The translations under genes and the position numbers were made by a program. Shown piece after piece: positions 60,501 through 64,000 of a DNA stretch of 64,000 bases (position 1 is the first letter of the stretch; the number at the start of each line of letters is the position of its first letter). This DNA comes from Caldifarciminota bacterium UBA6260 (GTDB lineage Bacteria > Hydrothermota > 32-111). The stretch is from NCBI GenBank assembly GCA_002441125.1, contig DJVI01000009.1, positions 19,136-83,135 of the forward strand. Direction: 5' to 3'. The notes below the pieces were generated by a model. The model had not been told where the DNA came from. It saw nothing but the letters and a program-made list of their open reading frames with translations, and ran no database searches.

Positions 60501-61531
60501 TTTATTTTCTCAGATTCTTTTTTAAGTTCTTCCAACTTTTTTTCTTTTTCATTAATCTCTTTAGTGAAATTCTTTAAAAGAGAATTGTATTCATCTATTT
60601 TTTTTCTAAGTTCTTTCTCCTCCAAAGATTTTTTCATCAGATTTGAAACTATCCTGTTGAGTTCCTCATTTTTCTTGATTATCTCATTCTCCAATTCTTC
60701 AAAATCCGTTTTACTCTCAAATTCCTTTTGTTCTGTTTTTGTTTCCTCAGAAGAAGTAACTTCCTCTATAAAAATCTCTTCCTTTTCTTCCTTAATTTCT
60801 TTTTCTTCTTTCTCCTCTTCTGTCTTTTCGATTATCTCATCCTTTTTCTCCTTTTCTTCTATCTGTTCAATTACTTTATCATTTAAATTTTCAAAAGAGA
60901 TCTCTTTGATATTTTCCTTTTCTAACTCTTCTTTCCCAGTTTTTTCAATTTTAAGGTCTTCAATTTCAATCTCCTGAAGTTGGTTTACAAGTTCCGCAAC
61001 ATTCTCATTAGGTATTTTATCAAGGTCTATTTCGTTAATATATTCGGTTTTATAACCTGTTTCCTCTGAAGACAATTCCTCTTTTATGGTTTCAAGAGGT
61101 ATACTATCTTTTTTATCCTCAACATTCTCTTCAACAACTTTTTCATTTTCTATTTTTATTTCCTCTTTATCTTCTTCTCTTTTTTCTTCAATAACCTCAA
61201 TATTCTCAAAAGCATCGAGAAGATCACCAATCGTTTCCTCATGAACTTCTTTATCAGCTTTTTCCTCTTCAACCTTTTCTGTTGAAGTAGTTGTTTCATC
61301 GGAAAGTCCTGTATCAAAAGCATCAAGCATATCTGAAAGGTCTGAAACAATATCCTTCGTTATATTTTCATCTTCAATAACAGGTTTTTCATTTTTATCG
61401 CTTTTTTCACTTTTGTTTGAAGCGACCTTAATTCCCTTTTTCTTTTTCAAAGTTATCTTTTTCTGTTCCTCATCTTTTTTTATTTCATTTTCATCTCTTT
61501 CAGATTCATCCTTTTTTCTAAAAAACATCAT
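57584..61531 (-). CDS. giant coiled-coil protein of unknown function
   Basis: A 1315-residue protein, almost all long Glu/Lys-rich coiled coil from ~260 to 1230. No Walker motif, hinge or membrane helix is visible, so it is not an SMC ATPase. The N-terminal 260 residues are acidic and disordered, with two similar short motifs, DLSDMLDAFD (64-73) and GDLLDAFEN (102-110). It ends with WFEEKNQEFD and a hydrophobic FGDIFFG. Repeated short motifs suggest docking sites for a partner. In the same unit as the Xer recombinase and the capsule genes; 8 nt from xer. Possible scaffold or polar organiser; I cannot assign a function. Confidence 0.7.
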   Translation of the reverse strand: MMFFRKKDESERDENEIKKDEEQKKITLKKKKGIKVASNKSEKSDKNEKPVIEDENITKDIVSDLSDMLDAFDTGLSDETTTSTEKVEEEKADKEVHEETIGDLLDAFENIEVIEEKREEDKEEIKIENEKVVEENVEDKKDSIPLETIKEELSSEETGYKTEYINEIDLDKIPNENVAELVNQLQEIEIEDLKIEKTGKEELEKENIKEISFENLNDKVIEQIEEKEKKDEIIEKTEEEKEEKEIKEEKEEIFIEEVTSSEETKTEQKEFESKTDFEELENEIIKKNEELNRIVSNLMKKSLEEKELRKKIDEYNSLLKNFTKEINEKEKKLEELKKESEKINEENKKSIDNLTQKKKSIEIEITNLEKEIDDRKKEKENVLKDIEKINKEKNTLLQSFEEIKTKYDFEEKTLSDLKKEKEEEKRNLEIIKGEIEESKKTVEKITKNLESLKQEEKNKTEEIKNIEKKYLTLKKKFDEDEKSLELLEQKIKDKKKYLEKIESGMGVTLGDELEMTEKINDLKRTVKQYEKERDELKVENERIKKIIDELEKEEENLKNRVKIVNDEIEEKSKDLKKVELEYNILIEKFNEKEKEIKSRETYFNELSNLIKNDEKRRESIEKDIKAKNGELLQLINSIKKEDKKLDELMREYSGFSDRYTEIRNEMNEFEKEKKGLIVQIDDLKKERENIFEEVLKLKKEKEKLISQIEEDKKELEQLKVNAEMILENFNGKEQERKQLLLDIEKINEEKSNLEKEIEVKNSKISELQKIISGLDEKIKEKEKEYENKENELKKSISEKEVELEILKEETNKILLEKEKIEKSIKEGENKIKDLEESFQKRIKETSSVIEELEKDKNRIDEEIIELNNELVSLKNDKEDVTKWLAEKEKEAKEIGNKIKSANQKLEEIQNTLKMASVDIEDLQLQKESLESEIESLKREEIRLNTTINEKRMDLNELEEKIQKIESDFPNIREFKPVEGDSPQIVETKMSLNQLLKIKNKLDEIIILRKNQERKLAAVLGMEKIENIKKNIEMELAEKEKLLLNMRKELFTINEELNSKNNEIAKITNNRQALQQEFIDLQVKNENLKKEFTETTQKMIKIANIEKQMQKQYEQIKNEIEKMKGIYEQMKNEVEVSKNEKEKIEKESKKLIDEIGIYKGQLKELTEKVELAKRDKTLYQKDLSSEMKKRDDMIEDLKLKVENLIKENNRLKHDVSSKKVVFEENNERIKNLEEEIRKLNESKKDEKFIRDTKIDFKKIESEEVKKPEIIEKEKELKQEEAKERVSLEKWFEEKNQEFDRKEEKVDKETFGDIFFG

Positions 61532-61539
61532 CCCCCCTT

Positions 61540-62433
61540 TTAACTTCTTGGATGGAATGTATCATAAATTTTAGTTAACTGTTTTTGGTTAACATGTGTA
61601 TAGATTTCAGTTGTAATAATACTGGAATGCCCGAGCATCTCTTGAACACTCCTAAGATCTGCTCCCCCCTCTATAAGATGTGTCGCAAAAGAATGCCTTA
61701 AAATATGAGGATGCAATTCTTTTTCTATACCTGCATCTTTAGCCCTTTTTCTCAAAATGTTCCAGACATCCATTCTTGTTAATTTTTTCCCTCTTCTACT
61801 TAAAAACAGAAATTCACTTTTCTCCTTTTCAAAAAAACTTCTATACTTTTTTAAATACTCTTCGATACTTTTCAAAGCTATTTGATTCAGCGGGACTATC
61901 CTTTCTTTCATCCTTTTTCCTAAAACTTTAATAAAAGATTCTTCATAGAAAACTGATTCCAATTTTAGATTTATAAGTTCTGATACTCTTAATCCAGCAC
62001 CATACATTGTTTCTAAAATTGCTCTATCTCTCTTATCGTAAGGTGTTTCCCCATTTATAGAATTTAAAATTGAACTAACCTCTTCAACAGTCAAATAATC
62101 TGGTAAATTCTTTGATAACTTTGGTGGTAAAATATTTTCAGTGGGATCTTTATCTATAATCTTTTCCCTGTAAAGAAAATCGTATAAATTTTTTATCGAT
62201 GTCAATTTTCTTGAAAGAGACCTGCCATTTATTCCTGCCATAGAGAGCTCCTTTAAAAAATTTTCAACAGAACTCTCATCACTATTATTCAGTTCAATAT
62301 TTTTATCCTCACAGTAAATAAGAAACTGGTTAACATCATTTAGGTAAGCATCTACCGTAAGATCAGAACATCCCTTTTCGGTTAAAAGATAATTTTTAAA
62401 ATCTAAAAGTAATCCATTTTTAGAAGATATCAA
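61540..62433 (-). CDS. XerC/XerD-family tyrosine recombinase
   Basis: A 297-residue site-specific recombinase. An N-terminal SAM-like core-binding domain (LLTEKGCSDLTVDAYLND) is followed by the catalytic domain: GAGLRVSELINL (Arg), ELHPHILRHSFATHLIEGGA (H-x-x-R) and LGHSSIITTEIYTHV (His and nucleophile Tyr). Length is typical of Xer and there are no phage or integron genes near, so it is probably the chromosome-dimer resolvase. Start codon is TTG with AGGAGA 5 nt upstream. Overlaps the MBL nuclease gene by 14 nt. Confidence 0.92.
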   Translation of the reverse strand: MISSKNGLLLDFKNYLLTEKGCSDLTVDAYLNDVNQFLIYCEDKNIELNNSDESSVENFLKELSMAGINGRSLSRKLTSIKNLYDFLYREKIIDKDPTENILPPKLSKNLPDYLTVEEVSSILNSINGETPYDKRDRAILETMYGAGLRVSELINLKLESVFYEESFIKVLGKRMKERIVPLNQIALKSIEEYLKKYRSFFEKEKSEFLFLSRRGKKLTRMDVWNILRKRAKDAGIEKELHPHILRHSFATHLIEGGADLRSVQEMLGHSSIITTEIYTHVNQKQLTKIYDTFHPRS

Positions 62434-63793
62434 AGGAATCTCCTTTTGATGGTATTATAACATTCTTATAACCGTTTTCCTTTAAAGCACCTTTCAAAGA
62501 TTCAATCTGATTTTCTTCTCCATGCACAAGGTATATCTCTTTTTTGGGGTTAACACTTTTTATATGGTTTATCAGATCATTCCTATCAGCATGGGCTGAA
62601 TATTCGTTCATAACAACAACTTCTGCTTTTAACCTGTACTCCTCTCCAAAAATTTTTACCTTCTCTTCTTTTTCAACTATTTTTCTCCCAAGAGTGTTTG
62701 AAGCCATAAAACCTGTAACCAAAATTGTGTTTGCTGGATTCTCAATATTGTTTTTAAGGTGATGTAATATTCTTCCAGCTTCACACATACCACTTGCTGA
62801 AATAATCATCTTAGGCTCTTTCATACTGTTCAGTTTCTTTGACTCTTCAACATTTTCAATATAAAAAAGATCCTCAAAATTGAAAGGATCCTTTCCTGAG
62901 TTAAAAAGTTCTACCATATCTTTATCATAACATTCAGGATGTTCTTTGAAAACTTTCGTTATATTAACTGTCAAAGGAGAATCTACAAAAATCTTCATAC
63001 CAAGATCATATCCTTCCTCTTTCAACATAAAAAGGTCATATAAAAGTTCCTGTGTTCTTCCTACAGAGAAAGCTGGAACTATAAGGTTCCCATTTTTTAT
63101 CTTAACTTCTTCTATGACTTTTTTCAACTTCTCTCTACTTTCCCTTATATCTGGATGTAACCTGTCACCATAGGTTGATTCAGTTATAAGGATATCAACA
63201 TCTTTAACAGTATCAGGATTTCTAATTATTGGGAGATGTTTCCTTCCAAGATCACCAGTAAAAAGAAGTTTTTTACCATCCTTTTCAAAAATAATCTGAG
63301 ATGAGCCTAAAATATGTCCTGCATCTATGAATGTTACTTTCATGTCTTTATCAATTGAAATTTCATTATAATAGTTGACACCCTTGAAATATTTTAGTGA
63401 CTTTTCGACATCATCTACAGTGTATAGTGGTTTTTTGTTTTCTGGATTTTTGTTTTTCTTGTTTAAGTATTCTATATCCTTTTCATGTATATGTGCACTA
63501 TCAAGAAGCATTGGACCCAAAAGATCAACTGTTGCGTATGTCGAAATAATGTCAGAGTTAAAACCCTGTTTTATCAGATTAGGTATATTCCCGGAATGAT
63601 CTATATGAGCATGTGAGATAAGAAGAAGATCAATAGATTTTGGATCGAATGGAAAATTCAAATTTGCTATTTCACTCTCTTTCCTTCTTCCCTGAAAAAG
63701 TCCACATTCAACAAGTATTTTTTTGTTGTCAGATTCTAAAAGAAATTTTGAACCGGTGACTTCTTTGGCCGCCCCAAAAAATGTTATTTTCAT
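62420..63793 (-). CDS. MBL-fold beta-CASP RNA-processing nuclease
   Basis: A 457-residue protein: ITFFGAAKEVTGSKFLLES, the zinc motif ISHAHIDHSGNIP, the beta-CASP region (VPAFSVGRTQELLYDL, ISASGMCEAGRILHHL) and the RMMBL-like end VMNEYSAHADRNDL, EIYLVHGEENQIE. This is the layout of bacterial CPSF73-like/Ysh1-type exo- and endoribonucleases. Likely cytoplasmic RNA processing. 1 nt after the partial MBL hydrolase gene. Confidence 0.92.
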   Translation of the reverse strand: MKITFFGAAKEVTGSKFLLESDNKKILVECGLFQGRRKESEIANLNFPFDPKSIDLLLISHAHIDHSGNIPNLIKQGFNSDIISTYATVDLLGPMLLDSAHIHEKDIEYLNKKNKNPENKKPLYTVDDVEKSLKYFKGVNYYNEISIDKDMKVTFIDAGHILGSSQIIFEKDGKKLLFTGDLGRKHLPIIRNPDTVKDVDILITESTYGDRLHPDIRESREKLKKVIEEVKIKNGNLIVPAFSVGRTQELLYDLFMLKEEGYDLGMKIFVDSPLTVNITKVFKEHPECYDKDMVELFNSGKDPFNFEDLFYIENVEESKKLNSMKEPKMIISASGMCEAGRILHHLKNNIENPANTILVTGFMASNTLGRKIVEKEEKVKIFGEEYRLKAEVVVMNEYSAHADRNDLINHIKSVNPKKEIYLVHGEENQIESLKGALKENGYKNVIIPSKGDSFDIF

Positions 63794-63794
63794 T

Positions 63795-64000
63795 TTAAAC
63801 CTTTATGTTGAATTCATTCAAAACTTCTTTGAAAAGTTTCAAATCACCATAAATACCATGCCCTGGAAAAATTTTCGATTCTCTGTTAGGGTTTGAAAAA
63901 AGTTTTTTTATAGATTCGATTATCATTTTCGGATCCCCTCCAGTAAGGTCGGTTCTGCCTATCCCTTCTGTAAAGATTAAATCTCCAGAAAAAATTTTAT
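63795..64000 (-). CDS. MBL-fold hydrolase (glyoxalase-II-like), 3' part only
   Basis: An open frame enters from the right edge and stops at 63795-63797; 68 C-terminal residues are visible. SGDLIFTEGIGRTDLTGGDP and IFPGHGIYGDLKLF are the late metal-binding and substrate segments of GloB-like MBL hydrolases. The N-terminal metal motif lies outside the window. One nt from the nuclease gene, hence the same transcript. Confidence 0.8.
   Translation of the reverse strand, partial: KIFSGDLIFTEGIGRTDLTGGDPKMIIESIKKLFSNPNRESKIFPGHGIYGDLKLFKEVLNEFNIKV

Noticed and set aside
57584..61531. SMC/MukB-type ATPase
   Set aside because: There is no Walker A or B motif at either end and no hinge domain, so only the coiled-coil composition resembles SMC.
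61540..62433. Integrase of a mobile element or integron
   Set aside because: Length and motifs are those of Xer; no attachment repeats, phage genes or cassette arrays flank it.
1..64000. CRISPR arrays, rRNA and tRNA genes
   Set aside because: No regularly spaced direct repeats, and no cloverleaf or rRNA-like segments were seen in the few intergenic stretches.

Overview
The window comes from an AT-rich, densely packed bacterial chromosome (roughly 30% GC by eye). Gene content points to an anaerobic, diderm bacterium with FCB-group affinities, probably from an uncultured candidate phylum such as the WOR-3/Hydrothermae/Cloacimonadota neighbourhood. The clues are a four-subunit pyruvate:ferredoxin oxidoreductase, an OmpA-like protein, a Wzm/Wzt glycan exporter, two GWxTD-domain secreted proteins, a secreted protein with a type-IX-like C-terminal sorting domain, and lysine/DAP synthesis through LL-DAP aminotransferase. 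The phylum is an inference and no rRNA is present.

Layout. (1) 1-4718, minus strand: a two-gene defence-type cassette, a PLD-nuclease/SNF2-helicase fusion followed by an Eco57I-like DNA methyltransferase that runs off the left edge. (2) 4719-5143: the one long gene-poor stretch, holding the cassette promoter, a relic coding fragment and the promoter of the next operon. (3) 5144-7609, plus: CofE-like ligase, murJ, acpS. (4) 7586-16185, minus: thiN with a GNDxY-repeat secreted protein, a sorting-domain secreted protein with a strong terminator, and rpsU-cvpA-mutS2. (5) 16340-17347: OmpA-like lipoprotein/outer-membrane type protein. (6) 17463-23890, minus: an O-antigen-type glycan operon (wzm, wzt, reductase, three glycosyltransferases). 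(7) 23977-35870, plus: a 12-gene unit dapB-dapL-lysC-asd-two GWxTD genes-nadB-hpf-hprK-EIIA-EIIB-MCP. (8) 35871-39945, minus: porGDAB followed by mglB-mglA. (9) 40054-44910: rlmN, a lemA/GIDE pair, a CYTH protein and a NeuB-like synthase. (10) 44907-64000, minus: one almost gapless 19-kb unit with two MBL-fold proteins, a Xer recombinase, a 1315-residue coiled-coil protein, and a sugar-nucleotide/capsule set ending in a carbamoyltransferase-SxtJ-DUF5989 trio. The 52-residue DUF5989 gene at 44907-45065 is easily missed.

How it works together. Aspartate is channelled into DAP/lysine and NAD; PFOR links pyruvate to ferredoxin; the glycan genes supply UDP-glucuronate, UDP-xylose, probable N-acetyl-amino-uronates and a CMP-nonulosonate-type sugar for a surface polymer with Wzz/BY-kinase control; MglAB suggests cell polarity or surface motility.

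The most striking signal outside the genes is regulatory. Eight operon-leading genes have a sigma70-type promoter with a 16-17 bp spacer whose -10 box lies only 6-9 nt before the start codon, which predicts leaderless or nearly leaderless mRNAs. Four others have a leader with a clear Shine-Dalgarno. These promoters also correct gene starts, for example for the CYTH gene. Convergent genes overlap or abut at four of five junctions, leaving no room for ordinary terminators.
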